Of a stretch of DNA of 64,000 nucleotides, positions 35,032-44,487 are shown piece after piece. Made by a program: the position numbers and the translations under genes. The notes beneath the pieces are model-generated. The model did no database searches. It was not told the DNA's origin and saw nothing but the letters and a program-made list of their open reading frames with translations. Position 1 is the first letter of the stretch; each line of letters starts with the position of its first letter. Source of the stretch: Burkholderiaceae bacterium (GTDB taxonomy: Bacteria > Pseudomonadota > Gammaproteobacteria > Burkholderiales > Burkholderiaceae_C); NCBI GenBank assembly GCA_024235915.1, contig JACKLO010000015.1, positions 62,001 to 126,000 on the forward strand, written 5' to 3'.

Positions 35032-38000
35032 GGCACGTTTCCAGGCGTTTGAGCCATTGTCGCGCGATCCTCGGCCGGACCCGCATCACGCCGCACACTG
35101 GGCGGGCGCAGACGCACCTGGGTGCAGACCTCGCCTTCCACCTGGTCCAGCGACAGCATGGCACTGCGCCGGGGCAGGAGTGCGCGCACGAGACCCAGGC
35201 CCGAGACCCCGCCCGGGAAACGCGCGAGGTCGAAATCCGGCGGCAGCCGCCCGGGATGCCGGATCTCCAGCAGCGCCCCGTCGGTGCCGGACTCGGCGGC
35301 AACGCTGCATTGCACCGTCCCGCGGCCATGTTTGACGGCGTTGGTCAGCAGTTCATTGACCACCAGTGCGATCGGAATCGCCTCCGCCTCCGGCAATTCG
35401 AACTCCGTGGCGCCTGGGCCGCCTGCGAACAGGATGTCACGGCCGAAGGTGCGCTGCACCGACTGCGTGATCGCCTCCACCACCCGCGCCAGCCGCAAAG
35501 GCCCGCTCGCGCCCACCTGCAGGCCGTAGACCTGGGCGATGGCCTGCACCTGCGACACGGCCTCGCTGAGCACGGTGGCCACCTCGGCGTGGCGGGCCGC
35601 GTACTGCTGCAGCAGCCCGGCCACCCCTTGCAGGTTGTTCTTGATGCGGTGGTGCACTTCGCGCACCAGCACCTCGCGCTGCGCGATGGCGGCCTGCAGC
35701 CGCGCCTGGTCGGCCGCGCGCTGCTCGGTCACATCGTTGGCGAGCAGCAGCAACTCCACCGAGCCGTCATCGCCGGCCGGCACCGGCACGGTGCGGGTGT
35801 CCCACAGGCGGCCGTCTTCGTCACGCAGCTCCAGCCGCTGCGGGCCACCGCTCAGCGCCTCGGCCAGCCCTGCCGGCGGCGCTGCCAGGAAGGCCGTGGC
35901 CGCGGGGTTGGCCTGCAACGGCCGCTGGCTGTGGCCATCCAGCAGCGCAATGGCCAGCGGTGCGGTCTCGATCAGGCGCTGCAAGGAGGCCTTCGCACGC
36001 GCGATGCTGATCTCGGCCTGGCGCCGACGTTCGATGTCCAGCAAGGCAAAGGTGAGTTGTCGCCCCTCACCTTCCACGGCCGTGAGCACCACGTTGCCCA
36101 CGACCCAGAATTCGCGGCCGTCACGGCCCCGCAGCCGGCATTCGAAGGTTTCCGACTGGCCGTCGGCCAACCTCGCCGCCCAATCTCCGCGGCGCAATGG
36201 ATGGTCAGGCTCCGGTGTGGCCACCACATGCATTGGTTCCCCGGTGAAGTCGGCCAGCTCGCCGCCGAACATGCGGCGCGCCGGCCGGTTCATCCAGGCG
36301 ATGCCATTGTCGGCCACGGTGACGATGCCCACCAGCACCGAATCGAGGACGGCGCGCGTCTGCTGGGCCTGGCGCTGCAGCGATTCGCGGGCGCGATGGC
36401 GTTCGTCGACGTCGACGAAGGAACACACGATGCCGGCATCGGGCTGCGCGGCGGCATCGGCGGCCACCGGGCGCGCCGCCACCTGCACCCACAGCAGCCG
36501 GCCGTCGCGACGGCGCAGGCGCCGCTCCCCGACGAAGACGCCGTCCCGCGCCAGGCCGTCGGCCAGCGCCCGCTCGAAATCCACGCACTCGCGGGTGCTG
36601 GCGTACAGCTCGGCGCCGTCCAGCGAGGTCAGCTCCGGCACCGACCAGCCGGTGAGATCGGCCAGTGCCTGGTTCGCGCGCTCGATGCGCGCGCCGCGCT
36701 GCCAGGCAATGCCCACCGCGGAGTGCGAGAACATCAGTTCACGCTCGCGCGCCAGCGTCTGCAGCTCCGCCTGCTGCGCCTTCAGGCGGGTGATGTCGCT
36801 GAGCACCACCACCGATTCGCTCACCCCCACGCCGGGCGCCGCGCGCAACGACAGCGCGTACCAGTGCTGCCCTGGCAACGGCAGTTCGGCGTCGAAGTCC
36901 CGACCGGCGGCGACGGCCGCCGCCGCCTCCCGCGCCACGGCATTGCCTTGGTGCGTCAGCGCCAGCAACGACGACAGCGCGGCGCCAGGGCCGGCGCCTG
37001 CCGGCAGGTCCAGGATGCGCTCGAAGCGCCGATTGCACCGCTGCAGCACGTCACCGCGCAGGTAGGCGATGCCAGCCGTGGCGCCCTCGAGGATGGTGCC
37101 CAGCTCACGCAGCAGTTGCTCATTCCGGCGCTGCGCGCGCTCACGGTCGGTGACGTCGATGGTCACCACCGACGTCGCCCGCCGGCCGCCCGCCAGCGCG
37201 CCGGGCTCCACCCGCGTGAGCAGCCAGCGACGGCCCAGCTCCGGGTGATGCACCTCGTAACGCACCTCGGCGCGCCGGCCCCCGCGCAGGGCCGACTGCA
37301 GCTTCTCGTATTCCGGCAACGATGCCGGCTCGACGATGTCACGCGCGATGCCTTGCAGCGCCGACGCCGCCGGCGGCGACGTTTCGCCGCGCACCGCACC
37401 CGCTGAGCGCAGCCAGCCGCGGGTGGGGTCGTAGGTGGCCACGAAGATGCCGGCGGTGTCCATCAATGCACCGATCTCCAGCAGGGCGAGGTCGCGCTCG
37501 TCCTCGGCGCTGAGGTCCTCGACCACGGCCATGTAGCGCATCTGCCCCTGGTCGGTGGCAAAGGCACTGACCCGCGCCGACAGGCGCCGCCGCCCTTCCG
37601 GCGTGTCGATCAGGGCCTGGCATTCCAGCGGCGGCGCGCCGGGCACCAGCCCCGCACTGGGCGCCTGACCGGCCCAGGCCAGCAAGCTCTGCAACGCCGG
37701 CGGTGCCTCGTCCAGCGCCACCGGCACCTGACCCACCAGGGCCTCGAAGGCCCGGTTGGAGCGCACAATCAGGCCGCCGCCATCGAACACCAGCATGCCC
37801 GCCGGGCTGAGATCGAACCACTGCGCAAGCTCATGGCTCGACCGGTCGGCCTGCGCGCGGGCGACGTGCTCGGTGGTCGTGTCCTGAAGCACCGAGACCA
37901 CCCAGCCCTGCTCCCCCAGCGGCATGCGGGTCTGACGGAACCAGCGTTCCAGGCCCGCGGCATCGCGCAGCCGGCGGTCGCCTGCGGGCGAATCACCCGG

Positions 38001-38240
38001 GGCAGAGGCCGCGGCACGGTCTTCGGCCGGCATCAACGCCACCAGTTCACGTCCCAGCAGATGGGCACGGGCATAGCCGCAGAACTGTTCGAACGCCGGA
38101 TTGACATCCAGCAACCGTCCATCGGCCGCTTCCAGCAGCGCCGGATACGGCGCGGACCAAAGCAGCCTCAGCAGCGCCTGTCCACCCTCGGACAGCGCCG
38201 GGGCGGTTGTGCCCGGCCGGCCGGCGCCCGGCTTGATCAG
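35028..38240 (-). CDS. multi-PAS sensor histidine kinase (HisKA_2 type), probable CTG start
   Basis: About 1070 residues with no membrane helix and roughly six to seven PAS-like modules in series, followed by a HisKA_2 domain with VREVHHRIKNNLQG (His863/864) and an ATPase domain (NELLTNAVKHG). The frame is open from a TGA at 38322-38324 and has no ATG, GTG or TTG before TTG 38112-38114, which would cut the first PAS domain (LLWSAPYPALLEAADGRLL) in half. A CTG at 38238-38240 overlaps the stop of the HDOD gene as CTGA and has GGGAG five bases upstream, so I chose it. The partner is the ANTAR regulator encoded next. Confidence 0.85.
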   Translation of the reverse strand: MIKPGAGRPGTTAPALSEGGQALLRLLWSAPYPALLEAADGRLLDVNPAFEQFCGYARAHLLGRELVALMPAEDRAAASAPGDSPAGDRRLRDAAGLERWFRQTRMPLGEQGWVVSVLQDTTTEHVARAQADRSSHELAQWFDLSPAGMLVFDGGGLIVRSNRAFEALVGQVPVALDEAPPALQSLLAWAGQAPSAGLVPGAPPLECQALIDTPEGRRRLSARVSAFATDQGQMRYMAVVEDLSAEDERDLALLEIGALMDTAGIFVATYDPTRGWLRSAGAVRGETSPPAASALQGIARDIVEPASLPEYEKLQSALRGGRRAEVRYEVHHPELGRRWLLTRVEPGALAGGRRATSVVTIDVTDRERAQRRNEQLLRELGTILEGATAGIAYLRGDVLQRCNRRFERILDLPAGAGPGAALSSLLALTHQGNAVAREAAAAVAAGRDFDAELPLPGQHWYALSLRAAPGVGVSESVVVLSDITRLKAQQAELQTLARERELMFSHSAVGIAWQRGARIERANQALADLTGWSVPELTSLDGAELYASTRECVDFERALADGLARDGVFVGERRLRRRDGRLLWVQVAARPVAADAAAQPDAGIVCSFVDVDERHRARESLQRQAQQTRAVLDSVLVGIVTVADNGIAWMNRPARRMFGGELADFTGEPMHVVATPEPDHPLRRGDWAARLADGQSETFECRLRGRDGREFWVVGNVVLTAVEGEGRQLTFALLDIERRRQAEISIARAKASLQRLIETAPLAIALLDGHSQRPLQANPAATAFLAAPPAGLAEALSGGPQRLELRDEDGRLWDTRTVPVPAGDDGSVELLLLANDVTEQRAADQARLQAAIAQREVLVREVHHRIKNNLQGVAGLLQQYAARHAEVATVLSEAVSQVQAIAQVYGLQVGASGPLRLARVVEAITQSVQRTFGRDILFAGGPGATEFELPEAEAIPIALVVNELLTNAVKHGRGTVQCSVAAESGTDGALLEIRHPGRLPPDFDLARFPGGVSGLGLVRALLPRRSAMLSLDQVEGEVCTQVRLRPPSVRRDAGPAEDRATMAQTPGNVP

Positions 38241-39523
38241 TCCAGCTCCCGGGCCGACGCCAAGGCGCGCAGCAAGGCGGCATTCGCCTCGGCCTGGCTC
38301 ACGAAAGCGGCGTCGGCAGCATCACGGATGTCGCCACGCACGCCCTGCTCCATCGCGCGCACCAGTTGCAGGTAGGGCTGGAAGGGCCCATTGCCCCCCA
38401 CCAGGGCCTGGTGCACGCGATCTGGCACCGGCACGCTCTCGAACAGGCTGGTGAAGTCCTGGCCCAGCATGCGATCGAGCAGCGAGAACACGCCGCAGAT
38501 GAACATCTCGCCGCGCATCTCGTCGTCGCCGTTGTGGCGAACCAGCTCCTCCATCACCAGACCGCGGCGCACGGCGGCGAACATGGCCGGCTTCATCTGC
38601 GGGTCCTTGCTCGACGAGGCCAGCAGCAGGGCCAGCCAGCGCTTGAGCTTCTTGTAGCCCAGCATCATCATCGCGTGCTGGAACGACGACACCTCCACGG
38701 ACAGCCCGAAGGCGGCCGAATTGAGGTAGCGGATCAGCCGGAATGCGAGCTGCGGGTCGTTCTTCAGCACCGCCTCGAGCTTCTCGACAGGCTCCTCACG
38801 GTCCACGCGCTGGATGAGTTCGGTCACCACCGCGAGGTCGGGGCCGGCAGCCTTGCCCGCCGTCGCCTGCAGTTCGTCCTCGATCGGCCAGCCCAGCACG
38901 CCGACCGCGCCACGCGCGAAGGCGGCGTCCAGTTCCGCCAGCGTGCGCACGCCGACCTGGATGTGAGAGATGCGACGCACCACGCCATCGGGCGGCTGGC
39001 TGCCGTCACCGCGCCGGTCCTCGCTGGCGTCGATGAGCGAATGCCGGAAACAGGGCAGGAGTTCGCGCGGCAGTTCGCTCACCGGTCGGCCCTTGACGAT
39101 GAGCCCGCTGCCGGCGGCATGCAGGGCCTGCAGCGCCGCCGCGTGGCCCGGATCGCCGATCATGAAGGCCGGCACCTCCAGCATCACGTGCGGCGGGGGC
39201 TGCAGCGCCAGCATGGCGCGCAGCCAGGGCTCGGAGGCGATGTTGAGCGTCAGCGGCGTCGCCTTGCTCGGCACGGCCGTGGCCGAATCGCCCGCTGCTG
39301 CGCCACCACCACCCGGCAGTTCACGCAGGTTCAGCGAGATGGCGCTGCCGTCACCGGGCGCGGGCCACACGGCCAGCAAGGCGTCGAGCAGGCCCTGCGC
39401 GTCAGGGGCACCGTCACGGCGCTCCGGGAAGATGGTCACCCGGGTGGCGATGACGGAACGGTCGCGTGCGATCAGCGGGCTGTAGCCCAGCACCAGCTGG
39501 CCCAGGACGGCAGGGTTGGACAT
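38237..39523 (-). CDS. EAL-like/HDOD-domain signalling protein (YuxH type)
   Basis: A 428-residue protein from ATG 39523. The N-terminal half resembles a degenerate EAL domain (LGQLVLGYSPLIARDRSV opening, VMLEVPAFM in place of the EAL strand, SGLIVKGRPVS) without the metal-binding set, so no phosphodiesterase activity is expected. The C-terminal half is HDOD (VEKLEAVLKNDPQLAFRLIRYLNSA, key residues D-P-L-N-S). Such proteins act in signalling and sometimes control flagella or polar placement. It lies 14 bases downstream of flgL and is coupled to the multi-PAS kinase. Confidence 0.88.
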   Translation of the reverse strand: MSNPAVLGQLVLGYSPLIARDRSVIATRVTIFPERRDGAPDAQGLLDALLAVWPAPGDGSAISLNLRELPGGGGAAAGDSATAVPSKATPLTLNIASEPWLRAMLALQPPPHVMLEVPAFMIGDPGHAAALQALHAAGSGLIVKGRPVSELPRELLPCFRHSLIDASEDRRGDGSQPPDGVVRRISHIQVGVRTLAELDAAFARGAVGVLGWPIEDELQATAGKAAGPDLAVVTELIQRVDREEPVEKLEAVLKNDPQLAFRLIRYLNSAAFGLSVEVSSFQHAMMMLGYKKLKRWLALLLASSSKDPQMKPAMFAAVRRGLVMEELVRHNGDDEMRGEMFICGVFSLLDRMLGQDFTSLFESVPVPDRVHQALVGGNGPFQPYLQLVRAMEQGVRGDIRDAADAAFVSQAEANAALLRALASARELD

Positions 39524-39537
39524 GAAACAGGGAAGGA

Positions 39538-40473
39538 TCAGCCGCTGACGTAGTCGAACAAGGACAGGCGCTGCACCATGGAGTACGCCTTCAGGGCGGC
39601 ATCGTAGCCGGTTTGCTGATTCTGAAACTCCGAAACCACCTTCACCATGTCCGCGTCCTCGGCGGCCGAGCGGTCGGCTTCCGCGGCCAGGGCCTCGCGC
39701 GAGAGACGGACCTCGAACCCGTCGGCACTGTTGAGCGCGCCGCCGAGGCCGGACCGGACCGAACCCAGGTGATCCATCGATGCATCCAGCCCCTGGACAC
39801 CCACGCGCACCGTGTCCGTGATCTCGTCGTTGGTGCGCCCGGCCGTCTCGAGTTCGCCCGCCAGCCGGTCCAGCACGTCGAAGACCGAGAGCGTCGGCGT
39901 CCCGGTGCCGGGATCCGGTGCCCCGAGCCACGCACGCCCCCCATCCACCGACAACGGCAAGGGTTCGGCCGTCGCGGTCATCAGCGCACCGCCGTCACCG
40001 CGGTAGGCCACGCCGCCAGGCGCATCGACGAACGGGGTCTGCGTCGAACCCTGGCCGCCGAACAGGTAGCCACCGGCGCCGTTGCCCCGGTTGGCGACCG
40101 CGAGCAACTGATCGCGCAAGCCACGGATGTCCTGCGCCAGGCTGCGGCGCTCGGCGTCGGTGAAGGTCGGGTTGCCGGCCGCCAACGTCTGTTCGCGGAT
40201 GCGCTGCATCAGCTCCGACGCATCGCCCAGGGCCGACTCGGCCTGCGCCATGGCGTTGCGGCTGGCGTCGAGCGCGCGCCGGTCCGCCTCGGTCCGCGAC
40301 AGCGCGGCCAGCGCACGTTCGGCGCGCGCGGCGGCGGCAGGGTCGTCGCTGGGCCGGGCCACGCGCTTGCCGCTGGTCATCTCCTCCTGCAGAGAAGACA
40401 GTTCGGCCTGGCGCATCTGCAGCTGGTTGAGCCCGCGCTCGTAGGCACTGAAGGTCGACATGCGGACGGTCAT
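39538..40473 (-). CDS. flgL: flagellar hook-filament junction protein FlgL
   Basis: A 311-residue protein with flagellin-like ends: the N-terminal MRMSTFSAYERGLNQLQ-type helix with TSGKRVARPSDDPAAAARA, and a C-terminal helix (NQQTGYDAALKAYSMVQRLSLFDYV). It forms the distal junction ring (HAP3) between hook and filament. Length is typical. It follows flgK by 17 bases and is the last structural gene of the flgG-flgL part of the locus. Confidence 0.97.
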   Translation of the reverse strand: MTVRMSTFSAYERGLNQLQMRQAELSSLQEEMTSGKRVARPSDDPAAAARAERALAALSRTEADRRALDASRNAMAQAESALGDASELMQRIREQTLAAGNPTFTDAERRSLAQDIRGLRDQLLAVANRGNGAGGYLFGGQGSTQTPFVDAPGGVAYRGDGGALMTATAEPLPLSVDGGRAWLGAPDPGTGTPTLSVFDVLDRLAGELETAGRTNDEITDTVRVGVQGLDASMDHLGSVRSGLGGALNSADGFEVRLSREALAAEADRSAAEDADMVKVVSEFQNQQTGYDAALKAYSMVQRLSLFDYVSG

Positions 40474-40490
40474 GGTCGAATCTCCGGGAA

Positions 40491-42482
40491 TCAGGCCGTG
40501 GTCTGCAACAGGGTGTCGAAGATCGATTGCGCGATCTGCAGCACCTTGGCTGCCGCCTGGTAGCTTTGCTGATAGTGGATGAGCATGGCCGCTTCCTCGT
40601 CCAGGTTCACCCCGACCTCGGAACTGCGGGCCACGTCGGCCTGCGACGCCATGGCCGTGGAAATCTCGACGATGGCGTCCGCGCCCTGCACACGCACGCC
40701 GATGTCGGCCATCGCAGCGGCATAGGTGTCGGTGGCCGTCGCCCCTCCGATGATGCTGCCGTCGGGCTGGACGGCCAGGCCGACGATGCGCTGCTCGCGC
40801 AGCGCGGCAATGGCGGCGGCGTTGCCGCTGTTGGCCGCCACGTTGGTGGTGGCGGCGATGTTGACAACGTCGCCGGCCCGCGGCACGCCGGTGAGCGTGA
40901 GCGCGAAGCCGTTGATGTCGGTGCCACCGGACGCCGGGATCGGCGAGCCCGCCGACCAGGTTCCGGTGCCGCTGGACACCAGGGCGTTGGTGATGCGGTC
41001 GCGCAGTTCCCAGCTGTAGGCCCCGCTGTCGTCGGTGAACGTGATCGACGTCGACTGGGCCGGGTTGACGCTGTCTCCGGTGATGGTCAGCGCGCCCACC
41101 TGCGCGGTGCCGGTGTTGGCCGGCCCCATGGTCGCCGTCAGCGGCGACGCCGCAGCGATGTCGCGCGGGTCGGACAGCAGCATGGCCATGCCGCGCGCCG
41201 CGTAGGTCACCGGCTGCAGCAGGAACTTGTCGGCCGACAGCGGCGCTGGAACGCCAGGGTCGACCTGGAAACCGTCGACGACCTCGCCGGCGGCCACACT
41301 TCGCTCGAGCCCGTCGGACAGCCGGGTCAGCACGAACGAACCGGGGGCGATCGGGTCGTTGCGCAGCGTGTATTCGCTGGCCTGCAACTGCGACGGCTCC
41401 ACCACGGTCAGCGACAACTGCCCGATCGGCCGGCCCTGAGAATCGCGCGCGTTCGAGTCGCTGGCCACAACGGCACCGGCACCCACGGCAAACATGGCTT
41501 GCGCAGCCACGGAACCGGCGGGCTGGTGAAGGTTCAGGCCCAGGCGCTGCTGCGCATTGACGGCGCCCGCCACCGCTGCGGCCATCTGGCCCACGAGCAG
41601 GCCGGCGTCGACCAGGTCCTCGTTCTGAAACTGCAGCAATCCGGCCACCCGTCCGCCGCCCAGGGTCTGCGTGTCAAGACGCATCATCTGGCCGCCGGCG
41701 CTCACGCCCAATGCGGCGCGTGACGGATCGCCGGGGTCGTTCATCACCGACAGCGTCTGCGCGCGGGTGCCCAGCACCAGGGACTGTCCGCCGCCGGCGA
41801 ACACGGCCACGGTGCCGTCGTCGGACTGCACGGTGGTGATGGCCACCTGCTCGGCCAGCTCAGACAGCATGCGGTCGCGTGCGTCGAGCAGGTCGTTGGG
41901 TGGCTGGCCCAGGCCGCGCACCGAGGCGATCTGCTGGTTGAGAGAAGCGATGCCCGAGGTGAGTTCGTTGACCGTGGCCAGCGTGGCCTTGAGGTCCTCG
42001 CGCAGGGTGGACTGGATCCTGTCGAGCTGCTGCCCGGCGTTGGCGAACTGCACCGCCATGTCGCGGGCCCGCGCCAGCACGACCTGGCGCGACGACATGT
42101 CGGCCGGCAGGTTGGCCAGGTCGCTGAAGGCGTTGAGCAACTGGTTGGTGGCATTGCCCAGGCCCGACTCGCCCAGGGGGAAAACCTGCTCCAGCTGGCG
42201 GAGCTGGTTCAGCCGCGCATCGTCGCGTGCCGCCAGCGCCCGGGTGTTCATGGCCTCGCGGGTCAGGAACTCGTTCTGGTAACGGCTCACGGTCACCACG
42301 TCCGAGCCCTTGCCGAAGTAGCCAGCGCCGCTGAACTGGCCCTGTGCCGTGGCCAGTTCCACGCGCTGGCGCGAGTAGCCAGCCACGCCGGCATTGGCGA
42401 TGTTGTGGCCGGCAACCTGCAGCGCCGCGTAGTTGGCCGCCATGGCCCGCATGCCCAGCGACATCAGGGGAGTGGCACCCAT
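40491..42482 (-). CDS. flgK: flagellar hook-filament junction protein FlgK
   Basis: A 663-residue protein, somewhat long for the family because of extended central domains. The N-terminus (SLGMRAMAANYAALQVAGHNIANAGVAGYSRQRVEL, key NIAN-AG-YSRQ) and the C-terminus (VNLDEEAAMLIHYQQSYQAAAKVLQ, key E-E-A-L-Q-Y-A-A) are the conserved rod/hook-family helices. It forms the HAP1 ring. The start lies 3 bases after the flgJ stop region. Confidence 0.97.
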   Translation of the reverse strand: MGATPLMSLGMRAMAANYAALQVAGHNIANAGVAGYSRQRVELATAQGQFSGAGYFGKGSDVVTVSRYQNEFLTREAMNTRALAARDDARLNQLRQLEQVFPLGESGLGNATNQLLNAFSDLANLPADMSSRQVVLARARDMAVQFANAGQQLDRIQSTLREDLKATLATVNELTSGIASLNQQIASVRGLGQPPNDLLDARDRMLSELAEQVAITTVQSDDGTVAVFAGGGQSLVLGTRAQTLSVMNDPGDPSRAALGVSAGGQMMRLDTQTLGGGRVAGLLQFQNEDLVDAGLLVGQMAAAVAGAVNAQQRLGLNLHQPAGSVAAQAMFAVGAGAVVASDSNARDSQGRPIGQLSLTVVEPSQLQASEYTLRNDPIAPGSFVLTRLSDGLERSVAAGEVVDGFQVDPGVPAPLSADKFLLQPVTYAARGMAMLLSDPRDIAAASPLTATMGPANTGTAQVGALTITGDSVNPAQSTSITFTDDSGAYSWELRDRITNALVSSGTGTWSAGSPIPASGGTDINGFALTLTGVPRAGDVVNIAATTNVAANSGNAAAIAALREQRIVGLAVQPDGSIIGGATATDTYAAAMADIGVRVQGADAIVEISTAMASQADVARSSEVGVNLDEEAAMLIHYQQSYQAAAKVLQIAQSIFDTLLQTTA

Positions 42483-42485
42483 GGC

Positions 42486-43349
42486 TTATCCGCTCGTGCG
42501 CTGCAGCCGCAGCGTGGTGTTGATGACGGCCGTCAGCTTGTCGGCATAGGCGGGGTCGGTGGCATAGCCGGCGCGCTGCAGGCCCTGCGCGAAGTCGCGC
42601 GGGGATTCGGCCTGCATCACCTCGGCGTAGCGCGGGCTGGTCTTCATCAGCTGCGCATAGTCGGCGAACGACTCGGCATAGCTGGCGTAGGCGCGGAACT
42701 TGGCCGTCACCTTGCGCGCGACACCACCGACGTATTCGGTGGTCGTGACCTCGGCCACCGGCCCGTTCCAGCCGGCACCGGCCTTGATGCCGAACAGGTT
42801 GTGCGACGGCGAGCCGTCGGCGTGCAGGATCTCGCGCCGGCCCCATCCGGACTCGTGCGCCGCCTGCGCCACCATGAACGAGGCCGGGATGCCCGTGGCC
42901 GCCTCGGCCGACCGCGCCGACCGCGAGTGCTGTTCCACGAAGGCTGCCGCGCCCTTCTCAGGAATGCGTGCCGGCCGGTCCGCGGGGCTGCCGATCGGCG
43001 CCGGCAGCGGGTTCGCGCGCCGGTTCACGGTCACCGGGATCGGCCCAGGAGCGAGGCCCATCGAACGCTCGAGCTGACGCGTCAGCGCTTCGGCCAGCCC
43101 CCCGGGCATGCCGGTCAGCGAGGTGGCGTACTGCTGGTCCAGCATGCCGGTGGCCAGTTCCTCGCTCGCGCCGCCGCCCATCAGGCTCTCGCCCTGCGTG
43201 GTCGCGCGCATGCTCTTGAGCAGTTCCTGCATGAACAGGGCCTCGAACTGCCTGGCCGCGGCCTTGACCGCTGCACGCGGGTCATCCTTCGCGCTGGCGC
43301 GAATGGACTCCAGCGAGCGGACGTCGGCGGCAAGCCCCTGCACGGCCAT
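42486..43349 (-). CDS. flgJ: rod-cap protein with peptidoglycan hydrolase FlgJ
   Basis: A 287-residue bifunctional FlgJ. Residues about 20-110 are the rod-cap domain (AARQFEALFMQELLKSMR). Residues about 145-287 are a beta-N-acetylglucosaminidase domain (FMVAQAAHESGWGRREI with the catalytic Glu in AAHESG, and SHNLFGIKAG). It opens the cell wall for rod growth and caps the growing rod. Its start codon overlaps the flgI stop at 43349. Confidence 0.97.
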   Translation of the reverse strand: MAVQGLAADVRSLESIRASAKDDPRAAVKAAARQFEALFMQELLKSMRATTQGESLMGGGASEELATGMLDQQYATSLTGMPGGLAEALTRQLERSMGLAPGPIPVTVNRRANPLPAPIGSPADRPARIPEKGAAAFVEQHSRSARSAEAATGIPASFMVAQAAHESGWGRREILHADGSPSHNLFGIKAGAGWNGPVAEVTTTEYVGGVARKVTAKFRAYASYAESFADYAQLMKTSPRYAEVMQAESPRDFAQGLQRAGYATDPAYADKLTAVINTTLRLQRTSG

Positions 43350-44476
43350 CAGAGCACGTCCAGTTCGGCGTTCAGCGCGCCAGCGGCCTTCATGGCCTGG
43401 AGGATGGCCAGCAGGTCCTGCGGCGTGGCACCCAAGGCATTGAGCGCGCGCACCACGTCGGTCAGCTGGGTGCCGGCCGCCAGCTGTACCAGCGAGCCAC
43501 CCTGCTGCGTGATGGCGATGTCGGCCTTCTCGCCGGCCACCGTCTGCCCCTGGCCCAGGGCATTGGGCTGGCTGACCACCGGCGTGGAGCTGATGGTCAC
43601 GGCCAGCGCGCCGTGCGCGACGGCACAGGCCCCGATGGTCACCGCCTCGTTCAGCACCACCGAACCCGTGCGCGGGTTGAGCACGATGCGCGCCGCCGGG
43701 CGCTCCAGCGCCACCGGCAGGTTCTCGATGTCGGCCATGAAGTTCACGCGTGTGATGCCGGCAGCTGGCATCTTGACGCTCACCGTGCGGCCATCCACCG
43801 GCACGGCCGTGCCTTCTCCCTTGGCGGCATTGATGGCGTCGGCCACGGCGCGCGCGGTGCTGTAGTCGTTGGCCCTGAGGTCCAGCTGAAGACGCTCGCC
43901 CTCGTACAGCGGCGTGGGCACGCTGCGTTCCACCGTGGCGCCGCCGGGGATGCGCCCGGCCGACAGATGGTTGATCTGCACCTTGGAACCACCGGCCGAG
44001 GCACCGGCGCCACCCACGATGAGGTTGCCCTGGGCGATGGCGTAGATCTCGCCGTCGGCGCCGCGCAGCGGCGTCATGATCAGCGTGCCACCGCGCAGGC
44101 TCTTGGCGTTGCCCATGGACGAGACGGCGATGTCGATGGCCTGGCCGGGCTGGGCGAAGGCCGGCAATTCGGCCGTGACCATCACGGCCGCCGAATTGCG
44201 GCCCTGCGGCACGATACCCGGCGGCAGCGTCACGCCCAGTGACTGCAGCATGGCCGACAGGCTCTGCGCCGTCACCGCATTCTGTTCACCCGTGCCGTCC
44301 AGACCGACCACCAGGCCATAACCCACCAGCTGGTTGGCCCGCACGCCCTGCACGCTGGCGATCTCCTTCACGCGCGCAGCGGCTGCGGCGTCGGCGGGCC
44401 ACCACAGTGCGGCGCTGGCCAGCAGCGCACCGAAGGCGATGACGGCGCGCAGCCAGCGGTCTGTGTCTTGAGACAT
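43349..44476 (-). CDS. flgI: flagellar P-ring protein FlgI
   Basis: A 375-residue periplasmic protein with a signal peptide (hydrophobic VIAFGALLASAALWW, cleavage near ADAAAA). The family opening RVKEIASVQGVRANQLVGYGLVVGL (key residues VKE, NQLVGYGLVVGL) and LPPGIVPQGRNSAAVMVTA-type motif are intact. It polymerises around the rod in the peptidoglycan layer. It lies 11 bases after flgH. Confidence 0.98.
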   Translation of the reverse strand: MSQDTDRWLRAVIAFGALLASAALWWPADAAAAARVKEIASVQGVRANQLVGYGLVVGLDGTGEQNAVTAQSLSAMLQSLGVTLPPGIVPQGRNSAAVMVTAELPAFAQPGQAIDIAVSSMGNAKSLRGGTLIMTPLRGADGEIYAIAQGNLIVGGAGASAGGSKVQINHLSAGRIPGGATVERSVPTPLYEGERLQLDLRANDYSTARAVADAINAAKGEGTAVPVDGRTVSVKMPAAGITRVNFMADIENLPVALERPAARIVLNPRTGSVVLNEAVTIGACAVAHGALAVTISSTPVVSQPNALGQGQTVAGEKADIAITQQGGSLVQLAAGTQLTDVVRALNALGATPQDLLAILQAMKAAGALNAELDVL

Positions 44477-44487
44477 GGTGAACTCGC

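Noticed and set aside
39524..39931. In-frame extension of the HDOD gene upstream of ATG 39523
   Set aside because: It overlaps flgL and is Arg/Gly-rich. The family normally begins at the MSNPAVLGQLVLG segment.
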